Source of the DNA: Mangrovicella endophytica
Lineage (GTDB): Bacteria > Pseudomonadota > Alphaproteobacteria > Rhizobiales > Rhizobiaceae
Length of the DNA: 64,000 bases
Assembly: GCF_002893625.1 (NCBI RefSeq)
Contig: NZ_PKMZ01000002.1
Coordinates: 620,001-684,000, forward strand
Reading direction: 5' to 3'
Position 1 is the first letter of the stretch; the number at the start of each line of letters is the position of its first letter. The position numbers and the translations under genes were made by a program. The notes under the pieces are model-generated. The model made no database searches and was not told where the DNA came from. It was given only the letters and a program-made list of their open reading frames with translations. Shown piece after piece: positions 1 through 7,280 of this stretch.

Positions 1-216
1 GATCCTGCGGAGAAAGGCGACCTGCATCGTCTGCTGGATCACACCGAAGTGCTGCTGGACCGCCTCGGCTACTTCCGCCCGCCGGAACGGCGGGTCGCCC
101 TCTCGGAAAAGCTGCGCACGACCCTGACCAAAGCCAATTTCAGCCGCATGGAGGTGCACGCGCTGCATGGCGTCCTGCGTCATGTAGAACATCGCCTTGA
201 CGGAGACGGCGAGTGA
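1..216 (+). CDS. trmJ: RNA 2'-O-methyltransferase TrmJ-like, C-terminal fragment
   Basis: Open from the first base of the window to a TGA at 214-216, giving the last 71 residues of a protein whose start lies outside. The reading [19 protein letters not shown], followed by an [18 protein letters not shown]-like helix and a final [13 protein letters not shown] segment, matches the helical C-terminal extension of SpoU-class tRNA (cytidine/uridine-2'-O)-methyltransferases of the TrmJ type. The catalytic SPOUT knot is not in the window, so the target position cannot be confirmed. Its stop overlaps the GTG start of murI, so the two are probably co-translated. Confidence 0.72.
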   Translation, partial: DPAEKGDLHRLLDHTEVLLDRLGYFRPPERRVALSEKLRTTLTKANFSRMEVHALHGVLRHVEHRLDGDGE

Positions 217-1019
217 GCGCCTCTGGCGGAAAGACGGAAGGACGTCCGGTCCTGATGCTGGACAGCGGGGTCGGGGGCCTGACGGTGCTGCGCGAGGCGC
301 GCGTGCTGATGCCGGATCGTCGCTTCGTCTACGTGGCCGACGATGCGGGCTTTCCGTATGGCGGCTGGGAAGAGGCGGCGCTGCGCGAGCGGCTGGTCGA
401 ACTCTTCGGCAAGCTCATCGCGGAGCATCGACCCGCGATCTGCGTCGTTGCCTGCAACACGGCATCCACGCTGGCGCTGGATGCGCTGCGCGCCGCCTAT
501 CCCGACATGCCCTTCGTCGGCACGGTGCCAGCCATCAAGCCGGCCGCGGAACGGACCCGGTCGGGCCTCGTGTCGGTTCTGGCGACGCCCGGCACAGTCA
601 AGCGGCAATACACCAGGGATCTCATCGAGAAGTGGGCCGGGCGCTGCAGCGTCAACCTCGTTGCCAGTGTGAACCTCGCCAGCCTCGCCGAGGACTACAT
701 GCGGCATGGCTTCGTGGACGAGGCCGCCGTGAAGGCCGGGATCGAACCCTGCTTTATCGAGGTGGACGGCCGGCGCACCGATATCGTGGTGCTGGCCTGC
801 ACGCACTATCCGTTCCTGGTGAACCGCATGCGCAAGATGGCGCCCTGGCCGGTGGACTGGCTCGATCCGGCGGAGGCGATCGCGCGGCGCGCCCTGTCCC
901 TGCTGCCGGCTCCAGGCGAGTTGGGGCAACCGCAGGGCCGGGACCTTGCCATTCTTACCGGCGGTGCGCCGGATGCGGTCACGCGCCGATTGATGCAGGG
1001 TTTCGGACTCTCGACCTGA
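213..1019 (+). CDS. murI: glutamate racemase
   Basis: 268 residues, a normal length for MurI. The protein interconverts L- and D-glutamate in the cytoplasm to supply D-Glu for peptidoglycan. Both catalytic cysteines sit in conserved motifs: VVACNTAS near residue 80 and LACTHYPF near residue 193. The N-terminal substrate loop [11 protein letters not shown] and the central GTVPAIKPA are also present. Translation starts at a GTG (213) that overlaps the TGA of the upstream methyltransferase gene, which indicates translational coupling. The gene faces a convergent secreted-protein gene only 2 bases downstream, and no hairpin terminator is visible between them. Confidence 0.95.
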   Translation: MSASGGKTEGRPVLMLDSGVGGLTVLREARVLMPDRRFVYVADDAGFPYGGWEEAALRERLVELFGKLIAEHRPAICVVACNTASTLALDALRAAYPDMPFVGTVPAIKPAAERTRSGLVSVLATPGTVKRQYTRDLIEKWAGRCSVNLVASVNLASLAEDYMRHGFVDEAAVKAGIEPCFIEVDGRRTDIVVLACTHYPFLVNRMRKMAPWPVDWLDPAEAIARRALSLLPAPGELGQPQGRDLAILTGGAPDAVTRRLMQGFGLST

Positions 1020-1021
1020 GT

Positions 1022-1531
1022 TCAGCCTGCGGAAAAGCTGATGTTCGAGGTCTGCTTGTCGGACCCGTCGACCTTGTCGGTCACGACCATCGAGAATTGG
1101 CCGTTGCCGGCATTTCGGATCACCATCGTCGCAGCCCTGTCGCCATAGGCCGGCACAGGATAGGTGATCGTCAGCACGAGTGCGTCGCCCTGCTGCTCGC
1201 CCGAGACCTTGGCCGCGCCCTTGGTCGAACCTGTATAGCTGCCTGAAAATCGTCCGGATGCGGGATCGTAGCGGATGTCGGCGCCAATCCGGCGCGTGAA
1301 GATGATGGCGGCGCGGCACTGTCCGGTGATGGAGACCTGGTTGGGAGACGGCCGACTCCCGGCGACCTCGCAAGAAACGCGCCGGGGCGCGGAATCCACA
1401 TCGCGTTGCACCGTGCCGGTGCCGCTCCAGCTGCCGTCAAAGCGTTGAAGGAAGCTACCGTCGGCAGACGCCGCGCTTGGAGCGCACAACGCGATGGCGA
1501 GGAGTGATAGGCCGAGATGTCTGGAATGCAT
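1022..1531 (-). CDS. secreted hypothetical protein
   Basis: 169 residues from the ATG at 1531. I prefer this to an ATG 33 bases upstream because it places an ordinary signal peptide at the N terminus (MHSRHLGLSLLAIALCAPS, cleavage near ASA-D). The mature part is polar and rich in Ser, Thr and Gly, with RFDGSWSGTGTV at its start and NISFSAG at the end. It contains two cysteines (CEVAG and GQCRA), which could form a disulfide in the periplasm. The pattern of short beta segments resembles small periplasmic beta-barrel or lipocalin-like hypotheticals of rhizobia, but I do not recognise a named family. Convergent with murI. Confidence 0.75.
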   Translation of the reverse strand: MHSRHLGLSLLAIALCAPSAASADGSFLQRFDGSWSGTGTVQRDVDSAPRRVSCEVAGSRPSPNQVSITGQCRAAIIFTRRIGADIRYDPASGRFSGSYTGSTKGAAKVSGEQQGDALVLTITYPVPAYGDRAATMVIRNAGNGQFSMVVTDKVDGSDKQTSNISFSAG

Positions 1532-1637
1532 GGAGTTCCATTCCGAAGGATGATCATCTCGCAAGGAACGTCCGGAGATCGTCGAACGTTCGCCGGATGA
1601 AGATCAACTCGCCGGCACGTCCCGGTCTGGAGCGGTC

Positions 1638-1796
1638 ATGGACCTCATTCGTATCCTCCTGTCGATCCTGTTGCCGCCGCTCGGCGTCTTCATGCAGGTC
1701 GGCTTCGGCAAACATTTCTGGATCAACATCATCCTGACGCTGCTCGGCTACTTCCCGGGCGTCATCCATGCGGTCTGGGTGATCGCCAAGTACTAG
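1638..1796 (+). CDS. YqaE/Pmp3 family small membrane protein
   Basis: A 52-residue protein starting at ATG 1638 with GGAGCGG six to eight bases upstream. It has the family architecture: a first membrane helix with the double-proline bend (LLSILLPPLGVFMQVG), a short FGKHFWIN loop, and a second helix ending GYFPGVIHAVWVIAKY. These match the Pmp3/YqaE/UPF0057 signature. Family members are proteolipid-like inner-membrane proteins linked to membrane potential and to salt, cold or envelope stress; the exact role in bacteria is unclear. It stands alone between a divergent secreted-protein gene and rpsD. Confidence 0.9.
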   Translation: MDLIRILLSILLPPLGVFMQVGFGKHFWINIILTLLGYFPGVIHAVWVIAKY

Positions 1797-1811
1797 GCGG
1801 CGACAGCCGGG

Positions 1812-1840
1812 TTGACATGCCAGTGTCATCTGCCTAAGCA
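1812..1840 (+). promoter_or_regulatory. candidate sigma-70 promoter upstream of rpsD
   Basis: TTGACA at 1812-1817, a perfect -35, is followed after exactly 17 bases by TAAGCA at 1835-1840, a weak -10. It would give a leader of about 170 bases before rpsD that includes the small ORF at 1904. The -35 is convincing; the -10 matches the consensus poorly. Confidence 0.4.
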
Positions 1841-1903
1841 CTGCGTCAGCCGGCGGAAGCAATTCCAGCCGGTTTTTGACGTGTCCCGTGGACGGAGCGC
1901 CTC

Positions 1904-2020
1904 GTGCATCCTTCGTCCTGTCAGCTGGCCGAGGCGCCGGCAGAGGAGGGCGCGTTTCCCAAGCCGCCCGCGTATCACGACGATATGCCGGGCCATCCTG
2001 ACTTGAAGGAAATGCGATGA
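1904..2020 (+). CDS. candidate 38-residue leader ORF coupled to rpsD
   Basis: A short reading frame starting at GTG 1904, with GGAG six bases upstream, and ending in TGA at 2018-2020, so that ATGA is shared with the rpsD start. The predicted product is acidic and proline-rich (it contains [19 protein letters not shown]) and ends DLKEMR. No family is recognised. The ribosome-binding site, the coupling and the protein-like composition support translation. It could equally be an accidental frame in the rpsD 5' leader, because codon bias in so short a frame proves little. Confidence 0.42.
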   Translation: MHPSSCQLAEAPAEEGAFPKPPAYHDDMPGHPDLKEMR

Positions 2021-2634
2021 GCAAGCGCGAATCGGCGAAGTACAAAATCGATCGCCGCATGGGCGAGAACATCTGGGGCCGTCCGAAGTCCCCGGTGAAC
2101 CGCCGCCAGTACGGCCCGGGCCAGCATGGCCAGCGCCGCAAGGGCAAGATGTCGGACTTCGGCACGCAGCTGCGTGCCAAGCAGAAGCTCAAGGGCTACT
2201 ACGGCGACATCTCCGAGAAGCAGTTCCGCCGCATCTACGACGAGGCGGCGCGCCGCCGTGGCGATACGTCCGAGAACCTGATCGGGCTGCTCGAGAGCCG
2301 TCTCGACGCCGTCGTGTTCCGGGCGAAGTTCGTGTCGACGATCTTCGCGGCACGTCAGTTCGTCAATCACGGCCACGTGAACGTCAACGGCCGGCGCACG
2401 AACATCCAGTCCTATACCTGCAAGCCGGGCGACGTCATCGAGGTGCGCCAGAAGTCGAAGCAGTTGACCGTGGTGATCGAGGCGACCCAGCTCGCCGAGC
2501 GCGACGTGCCAGACTACATCGAGGTCGATCATCAGAAGATGGTCGCGACGTACCAGCGCGTCCCGGGACTCGGCGACGTGCCGTATGCCGTCCAGATGGA
2601 GCCGAACCTGGTCGTCGAGTTCTACTCGCGCTAA
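2017..2634 (+). CDS. rpsD: 30S ribosomal protein S4
   Basis: 205 residues, the usual alphaproteobacterial length. S4 is a primary 16S rRNA binding protein that nucleates the 30S body and acts in translational accuracy. The N-terminal segment carries CRRXG-type rRNA contacts in altered form ([13 protein letters not shown], around residue 29). The S4 RNA-binding domain lies at about 95-155 ([13 protein letters not shown], then [16 protein letters not shown]). ATG 2017 is preceded by GAAGGA. The gene is monocistronic in context, with a strong terminator 25 bases after the stop. Confidence 0.97.
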   Translation: MSKRESAKYKIDRRMGENIWGRPKSPVNRRQYGPGQHGQRRKGKMSDFGTQLRAKQKLKGYYGDISEKQFRRIYDEAARRRGDTSENLIGLLESRLDAVVFRAKFVSTIFAARQFVNHGHVNVNGRRTNIQSYTCKPGDVIEVRQKSKQLTVVIEATQLAERDVPDYIEVDHQKMVATYQRVPGLGDVPYAVQMEPNLVVEFYSR

Positions 2635-2659
2635 AGGACCGATTTTAACCGATCTTTGC

Positions 2660-2685
2660 AAAGGCCGCCTCCGGGCGGCCTTTTT
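2660..2685 (+). terminator. rho-independent terminator of rpsD
   Basis: The stem AAGGCCGCC pairs with GGCGGCCTT around the loop TCCG and is followed by a T run (2681-2685). It lies 25 bases after the rpsD stop. Confidence 0.88.
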
Positions 2686-2758
2686 CGTTGGGCCTCTGCA
2701 GTTGCTGATCTACAGTCCGGGCGGCGCGGGGGGCTGCGCAGATCGGAAGGGGCAGGGC

Positions 2759-3817
2759 ATGGTCGGGCGTGTCCGGGTCGTTCTTCACGGCGGGATGCAC
2801 AAGACTGGAACCACGTCTCTGCAGGCCGCTCTCCTGTCCTGCCGGGACGCACTCGCGGCCAGCGGCATCTGGTATCCGCGGGGCGAGGTGCGGCAGGCCG
2901 CCCAACTGATCAACGTCAAACGCGCAGACTGGTCGCCTGAGCCGATCGCGCGCGTAATAGCGGAATGCCAGCGAGGCGGCGCTCATACGCTTCTGCTCTC
3001 GCTGGAGAGCATCTCCACGTTCTCGGCCCTGGATTTCAAGCGCCTGACGGCTTGCTTTGAAGATTGCGAACTCGCGTACGTCTTCGTTTTTCGCCATTGG
3101 GCGACCTATCTGCCTTCGCGCTGGAGCCAGTACATCAAACGGCGCGACAGTCAGACCTGCGCCGATTACGTTGCCGGCATCTCACGGAGCGAACACCCGG
3201 ATCATCGCTTCGACCTCATCGTCGAGCGTGCGCTTGCCAGTGGCCCCTGCAGAGTGGAGGCGGTGTCGTATGATCGCGCCGTCGAGGATCAAGGGTCGGT
3301 CCTGCCGGCCGTCATCCGGGCGATCGGCCTGCCGGAGGCTCTCGGCCACACGATCGCGGCATCGGCGAGCTGGCGTCACCGCACCGGCGGGCGGGAGCGG
3401 CTGGAGGTCACCCGCCTTCTCAATGGCGCTCTCGCAGATCGCCTGGGCCTGCCGCAGGACGACAATGTTCGCGCGGTCGGAGAGGGACGCCTGAGCGACG
3501 TCTTCTTCGATCTTGATCCGGCTGAGCTGCCGCGAGCGGAGTTCAGCGCGATCGTTCAGTTGGGCCGGTCAACCTCGGTCCGGCAGCCCATCGCAGCCGG
3601 CTTCATCGATGCCGGCATGCGACTGGAAGCCCATCGCCGCCTGTTTGCCGATCTGGGCGGTCTGCCGATCTTCCCGGACTACCTGCCCGTACCCGTTGAA
3701 TCGTGGAGCCTCGACTGGACCGCGATTGCGGCTCGTCAGCCCGTGCGCGACTTCGTGGCGCGCATGAGGCCTATCGTCGAGGAGCGGATGACGGCGCGTC
3801 TCGCGCTTCTCAGATGA
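2759..3817 (+). CDS. sulfotransferase-like P-loop protein
   Basis: 352 residues from ATG 2759, placed after the rpsD terminator; frames extending further upstream run into rpsD and are not credible. The N terminus VRVVLHGGMHKTGTTSLQ is the 5'-phosphosulfate-binding P-loop of PAPS-dependent sulfotransferase-like proteins, followed by ASGIWYPRGE and later by YVFVFRHWATYLPSRWSQY, which fits the 3'-phosphate (R..S) site. The acceptor is unknown; relatives are often linked to surface polysaccharides. A second protein with the same N-terminal plan is encoded at 40735-41580, but the rest of the sequence differs. No glycan genes are adjacent, so the substrate cannot be inferred. Confidence 0.8.
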   Translation: MVGRVRVVLHGGMHKTGTTSLQAALLSCRDALAASGIWYPRGEVRQAAQLINVKRADWSPEPIARVIAECQRGGAHTLLLSLESISTFSALDFKRLTACFEDCELAYVFVFRHWATYLPSRWSQYIKRRDSQTCADYVAGISRSEHPDHRFDLIVERALASGPCRVEAVSYDRAVEDQGSVLPAVIRAIGLPEALGHTIAASASWRHRTGGRERLEVTRLLNGALADRLGLPQDDNVRAVGEGRLSDVFFDLDPAELPRAEFSAIVQLGRSTSVRQPIAAGFIDAGMRLEAHRRLFADLGGLPIFPDYLPVPVESWSLDWTAIAARQPVRDFVARMRPIVEERMTARLALLR

Positions 3818-3961
3818 CAGCCGTGGCGACGAACCTCTGAAATGCCGTGTCGGGCCTCGGTAAGGTCCCGAGACTGCCCACCCTTCGGTGCGCCGCGTCT
3901 CGCTGCTCTTTCGCCGATCGGGCTGAAGCGGTAAACGCCGCAGAAGACGAAGAGGTGATCC

Positions 3962-4843
3962 ATGCTCGAAGCGGATGCGACGCAGACGCTCAAGGACGAC
4001 GACGCTGCGGCCTTCTCGGACGGCGAGGGCGCACATCCGTTGTTCCGTTCGGCCCCGGACAGTGTCGGCTTTCGCAAGCTGCGCAAGCGGCTGCTACGGG
4101 AGATGCGCGAGACGATCGAGAGCCACGCGATGGTGCGCCCGGGTGCCCGCTGGCTCATCGGCATCTCCGGCGGCAAGGACTCTTACGCACTGCTGGCGCT
4201 GCTGCACGACCTCAAATGGCGCGGTCTGCTGCCGGTCGATCTCCTCGCCTGCAATCTCGACCAGGGCCAGCCGGGCTTTCCCAAGCACGTCCTGCCGGAC
4301 TTCCTGAAACGCTACGGCATCACGCACCGGATCGAGTACCGCGACACGTATTCCGTCGTGACAGAGAAGATGCCGGCCGGGGCGACCTACTGTTCGCTAT
4401 GCTCGAGGCTGCGTCGCGGCCATCTCTATCGTGTCGCGCGCGAAGAGGGTTGCGAGGCGCTGGTGCTGGGGCACCACCGCGACGACTGTCTGGAGACGTT
4501 CTTCATGAACCTCTTTCACGGCGGGCGACTGGCGGCGATGCCGGCCAAGCTCCTGAACGACGAGGGCGATGTCACGGTGCTGCGCCCCTTGATCACCTCG
4601 TCGGAGGCTGACATCGCGCGCTTCTCGCAGGCGCTTGATTTCCCGATCATTCCCTGCGACCTCTGCGGCAGCCAGGACGGCCTGCAACGCAATTTGACGA
4701 AGGCGATGCTGGCGGAGATGGAGCAGCGCCAGCCCGGCCGCAAGGACGTGATGATGCGTGCGCTCGCCAATGTGCGGCCGAGCCATCTGCTCGATCCGAA
4801 CCTCTTCGACTTCAGCGCCCTCACGCCGATGAAGGGCGGTTAG
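3962..4843 (+). CDS. ttcA: tRNA 2-thiocytidine(32) synthetase
   Basis: 293 residues. TtcA thiolates C32 of certain tRNAs using ATP and an oxygen-sensitive [4Fe-4S] cluster. The ATP-pyrophosphatase PP-loop [13 protein letters not shown] lies at about 66-78. The two CXXC pairs that hold the cluster are CSLC (around 144) and CDLC (around 237), and [19 protein letters not shown] is also family-typical. ATG 3962 has an AGAGG element nine bases upstream. It appears to be monocistronic, with a perfect hairpin just after its stop and a convergent MFS gene beyond. Confidence 0.95.
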   Translation: MLEADATQTLKDDDAAAFSDGEGAHPLFRSAPDSVGFRKLRKRLLREMRETIESHAMVRPGARWLIGISGGKDSYALLALLHDLKWRGLLPVDLLACNLDQGQPGFPKHVLPDFLKRYGITHRIEYRDTYSVVTEKMPAGATYCSLCSRLRRGHLYRVAREEGCEALVLGHHRDDCLETFFMNLFHGGRLAAMPAKLLNDEGDVTVLRPLITSSEADIARFSQALDFPIIPCDLCGSQDGLQRNLTKAMLAEMEQRQPGRKDVMMRALANVRPSHLLDPNLFDFSALTPMKGG

Positions 4844-4853
4844 CGCGGGAGCC

Positions 4854-4878
4854 AAGGCGCGGCAGCGTGCCGCGCCTT
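4854..4878. terminator. hairpin between convergent ttcA and MFS genes
   Basis: A perfect 11-base-pair stem, AAGGCGCGGCA and TGCCGCGCCTT with loop GCG, sits 10 bases after ttcA and 21 bases after the MFS gene on the other strand. There is no long T run on either side, so termination efficiency is uncertain. Confidence 0.55.
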
Positions 4879-4899
4879 CGCCGATGTCCGAGCTGCTGT

Positions 4900-6204
4900 C
4901 TACTCGGCCGCAGCGCTCTGCGGCTTGGCATCATCATTCGACAAGGCGTCCATCGGACTGGCGGCCTTGTGCTGGTTGAGCCGCCGGAACAGGCGGCCGT
5001 CTTCTGCAATGGCGACGAGGCCGAGGGCGAGCACCGACAGGACCAGGAAGCCCGACAGGAGCGGCAGCGTCGTTCCGTCGAAGTAGTAGCCGATGATCGC
5101 GCCGCAGAGGCCGCCGCCCAGGGTCTGCAGGAAACCCAGCACGGACGACGCGGTGCCCGCGACATGGCCGAGAGGATCCATCGAGAGCGCGTTGTAGTTC
5201 GTGCCGATGAAGCCGAAGCATCCGAAGGACAGGATCATCAGCGGCAGGAACAGCCAGAAGGGCGCCGCTCCGCCGTTGAGTGCAGCGATCGTCAGGTGGA
5301 CGCCGGCCAGAGCGATGAAGCTCACATGGGCCATGTGCGCCAGTCGGCGCATGCCGAAGCGCATCACGAGTTGCGAGTTCACAAAGGATGACAGCGCCAT
5401 GAAGATGGCGGCGGCCGAGAAGTAGACGGTGAAGAAGTCGCCGATCTGATAGACGCCGCGATAGATCTGCTCGGCCTGATTGATGAAGCCGAAGAGGACG
5501 CCGAACATCAGCGACGTGCCGACGGCATAGGCGAACGAGCGCCGCGTCGTGACGACGATGCGGAAGGCGTTGGCTACACGTGCCATCGTCAGAGGCAGAC
5601 GGTCCTCCGGATGCAGCGTCTCCGGCAGGCGCAACGCCGCCCAGACCGTCACCGCAAGGCCGAGCAGGGCGGTGAAGAGGAAGACCTCCTGCCAGCTGCC
5701 GAACAGCATGATGGCCTGGCCGACATTCGGTGCCACGACCGGGATGACCATGAAGATCATCATGACCAGCGACATGACACTCGCCATGCGCGGTCCTCCG
5801 AAGCAGTCCCTGACGACCGAAACGGCGATCACGCGCGTAGCTGCGGCACCGACGCCCTGCAACACGCGTAGGGCCAGCAGCATCTCGAAGCTGGAGGACA
5901 GGATCGCGAGAAACGAGGCGAGGCAATAAACCCCGAGCCCGGCCAGCAGCACCGGGCGCCGCCCGAAGCGGTCGGACAGAGTGCCATAGAAGATCTGCGC
6001 CACGCCGAAGCCGGTGACATAGGCGGTGATGACGAACTGGCGTTCATTCTCGGAATTCACGCCGAGAGCCGCGCCGATATTCTGCAGCGAAGGGATGAAG
6101 ATATCGATGGCCGCCGCATTTAGCGCCATGAGCGAGGCGATGAGCGTCACCAGTTCCCAATAAGGGAGGCGGCCGGCAGGCCCGCGATCAGGCGCATGCG
6201 ACAT
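4900..6204 (-). CDS. MFS transporter, DHA1 Bcr/CflA-type drug exporter
   Basis: 434 residues from ATG 6204, which follows AAGGATGAACGC and is better supported than an ATG 51 bases upstream. About 12 membrane helices can be traced. The motif-A loop GTLSDRFGRRPVLLAGL lies between helices 2 and 3, the N-terminal helix carries AIDIFIPSLQNI, and ALRVLQGVGAAATRVIAVSVVRDC matches the DHA1/12-TMS Bcr/CflA subfamily. Members export drugs, dipeptides or metabolites with proton antiport; the substrate cannot be read from sequence. The C-terminal tail is cytoplasmic and polar. Convergent with ttcA. Confidence 0.88.
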   Translation of the reverse strand: MSHAPDRGPAGRLPYWELVTLIASLMALNAAAIDIFIPSLQNIGAALGVNSENERQFVITAYVTGFGVAQIFYGTLSDRFGRRPVLLAGLGVYCLASFLAILSSSFEMLLALRVLQGVGAAATRVIAVSVVRDCFGGPRMASVMSLVMMIFMVIPVVAPNVGQAIMLFGSWQEVFLFTALLGLAVTVWAALRLPETLHPEDRLPLTMARVANAFRIVVTTRRSFAYAVGTSLMFGVLFGFINQAEQIYRGVYQIGDFFTVYFSAAAIFMALSSFVNSQLVMRFGMRRLAHMAHVSFIALAGVHLTIAALNGGAAPFWLFLPLMILSFGCFGFIGTNYNALSMDPLGHVAGTASSVLGFLQTLGGGLCGAIIGYYFDGTTLPLLSGFLVLSVLALGLVAIAEDGRLFRRLNQHKAASPMDALSNDDAKPQSAAAE

Positions 6205-6307
6205 GCGTTCATCCTTGTTGTGCGATGCAGCATCCATATGCGATCGAGCAGCCATTGCAAGGCCGCCTTATCATGCGGTGCGCATGTGACGCCGCTACAA
6301 GCCTTCG

Positions 6308-6341
6308 GAAACAAAGAAGCCCACCGGCGGACCGGCGGGCT
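6308..6341 (-). terminator. terminator of the bolA-grxD run
   Basis: A stem of AGCCC(A/G)CCGG-type arms (6318-6327 and 6332-6341, loop CGGA) is followed on the minus strand by TTCTTTGTTT. It lies 27 bases after the grxD stop. Confidence 0.75.
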
Positions 6342-6367
6342 CCTGCCTCCAGATCGTGTCGGAGGGA

Positions 6368-6715
6368 TCAGTTCGCGGCGGGCATCGGCGCCTGCGTAGC
6401 GATGCCTTTCTCGTCGAAGAAGCCCTTCAGCTCACCGGCCTGGAACATCTCGCGCAGGATGTCACAGCCGCCGACGAACTCGCCCTTGACGTAGACCTGC
6501 GGGATGGTCGGCCATTGGCCGTAGTCCTTGATGCCCTGGCGCAGCTCGTCGGAGGAGAGGACATTCACGCCCTTGTAGTCGACGCCCATGTAGTCGAGGA
6601 TCTGGACGACCTGGCCGGAGAAGCCGCATTGCGGGAAGCCGGGCGTGCCCTTCATGAAGACCACGACGTCGTTGGTCTTCACCTCGTTGTCGATCCAGTC
6701 GTTGATACCGCTCAT
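6368..6715 (-). CDS. grxD: monothiol glutaredoxin Grx4/GrxD
   Basis: 115 residues with the diagnostic CGFS active site ([18 protein letters not shown]), the [18 protein letters not shown] glutathione-binding stretch and no second active-site cysteine. This class binds a [2Fe-2S] cluster bridged by two glutathiones and, together with BolA, delivers or senses Fe-S clusters in the cytoplasm. The start codon overlaps the stop of the small upstream gene (ATGA at 6712-6715). With bolA two genes upstream, this is the conserved BolA-Grx4 partnership. A terminator follows the gene. Confidence 0.95.
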   Translation of the reverse strand: MSGINDWIDNEVKTNDVVVFMKGTPGFPQCGFSGQVVQILDYMGVDYKGVNVLSSDELRQGIKDYGQWPTIPQVYVKGEFVGGCDILREMFQAGELKGFFDEKGIATQAPMPAAN

Positions 6716-6945
6716 CTTTTCATCCTCATGGTTCCGGTCATGCGGTTCAGGATGTTATTCTCCATGACCGCCATGTCGTTCCTGATCTCGCGCCCGTCGC
6801 GCTCGATGCGATCCAGTCGGGTCTGTTGTCTCGATAGAAGATCGATCACTTGAATAAGATGACGATCCGTCTCGTCCAGACGCTTGTCGATCTTCCGCAG
6901 ATAAGCCAGCGTATGGCTGACGATCGCGGTATCATGATCGCTCAT
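6712..6945 (-). CDS. small coiled-coil protein between bolA and grxD
   Basis: 77 residues, predicted to be almost wholly helical. Heptad-like hydrophobic spacing runs from [20 protein letters not shown] through [18 protein letters not shown] to [12 protein letters not shown], with no membrane helix or signal peptide. The C terminus is basic (GTMRMKR). Its stop overlaps the grxD start by four bases and its start lies 12 bases after bolA, so all three are likely translated from one transcript. I do not recognise a named family. Position suggests, but does not prove, a structural or adaptor role beside the BolA-Grx4 complex. Confidence 0.82.
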   Translation of the reverse strand: MSDHDTAIVSHTLAYLRKIDKRLDETDRHLIQVIDLLSRQQTRLDRIERDGREIRNDMAVMENNILNRMTGTMRMKR

Positions 6946-6957
6946 CGGACATCGTCC

Positions 6958-7191
6958 TCAGGCCGGCGCGCTAGTCTGCAGTGCCAGAGCGTGCAACTCG
7001 CCGCCCATGTTGCCCTGCAACGCCTTATAGACCATCTGGTGCTGCTGCACACGGGTCTTGCCGCGGAAGCTCTCCGAAACGATCTCGGCGGCATAGTGAT
7101 CGCCATCGCCGGCCAGGTCCCGGATCGTCACCACGGCATCCGGAATGCCGTCCTTGATCATCTTTTCGATGTCATGGGGGGTCATCGGCAT
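6958..7191 (-). CDS. bolA: BolA family protein
   Basis: 77 residues from ATG 7191, which has AGGGAG six bases upstream; a frame 30 bases longer lacks this. The BolA fold signature is present: IPDAVVTIRDLAGDGDHYAAEIVS, then FRGKTRVQQHQMVYKAL with the invariant RVQQHQ..Y helix, and ELHALALQT at the end. BolA proteins form a cluster-bridged heterodimer with monothiol glutaredoxins; grxD lies two genes downstream. The run purL-bolA-small protein-grxD is on one strand with short gaps. Confidence 0.93.
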   Translation of the reverse strand: MPMTPHDIEKMIKDGIPDAVVTIRDLAGDGDHYAAEIVSESFRGKTRVQQHQMVYKALQGNMGGELHALALQTSAPA

Positions 7192-7280
7192 GGTCGTCTC
7201 CCTGCGCGGCCGGCGGATCACACCGACGGCTTGCGCTATAAGCTAGGTCCTGGCAGCGGCTTGATCAATTGCGGCGGCGT

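Noticed and set aside
197-1246. Long plus-strand frame overlapping murI
   Set aside because: It is a shadow of murI in another frame, with an Arg/Ala-rich product and no motifs.
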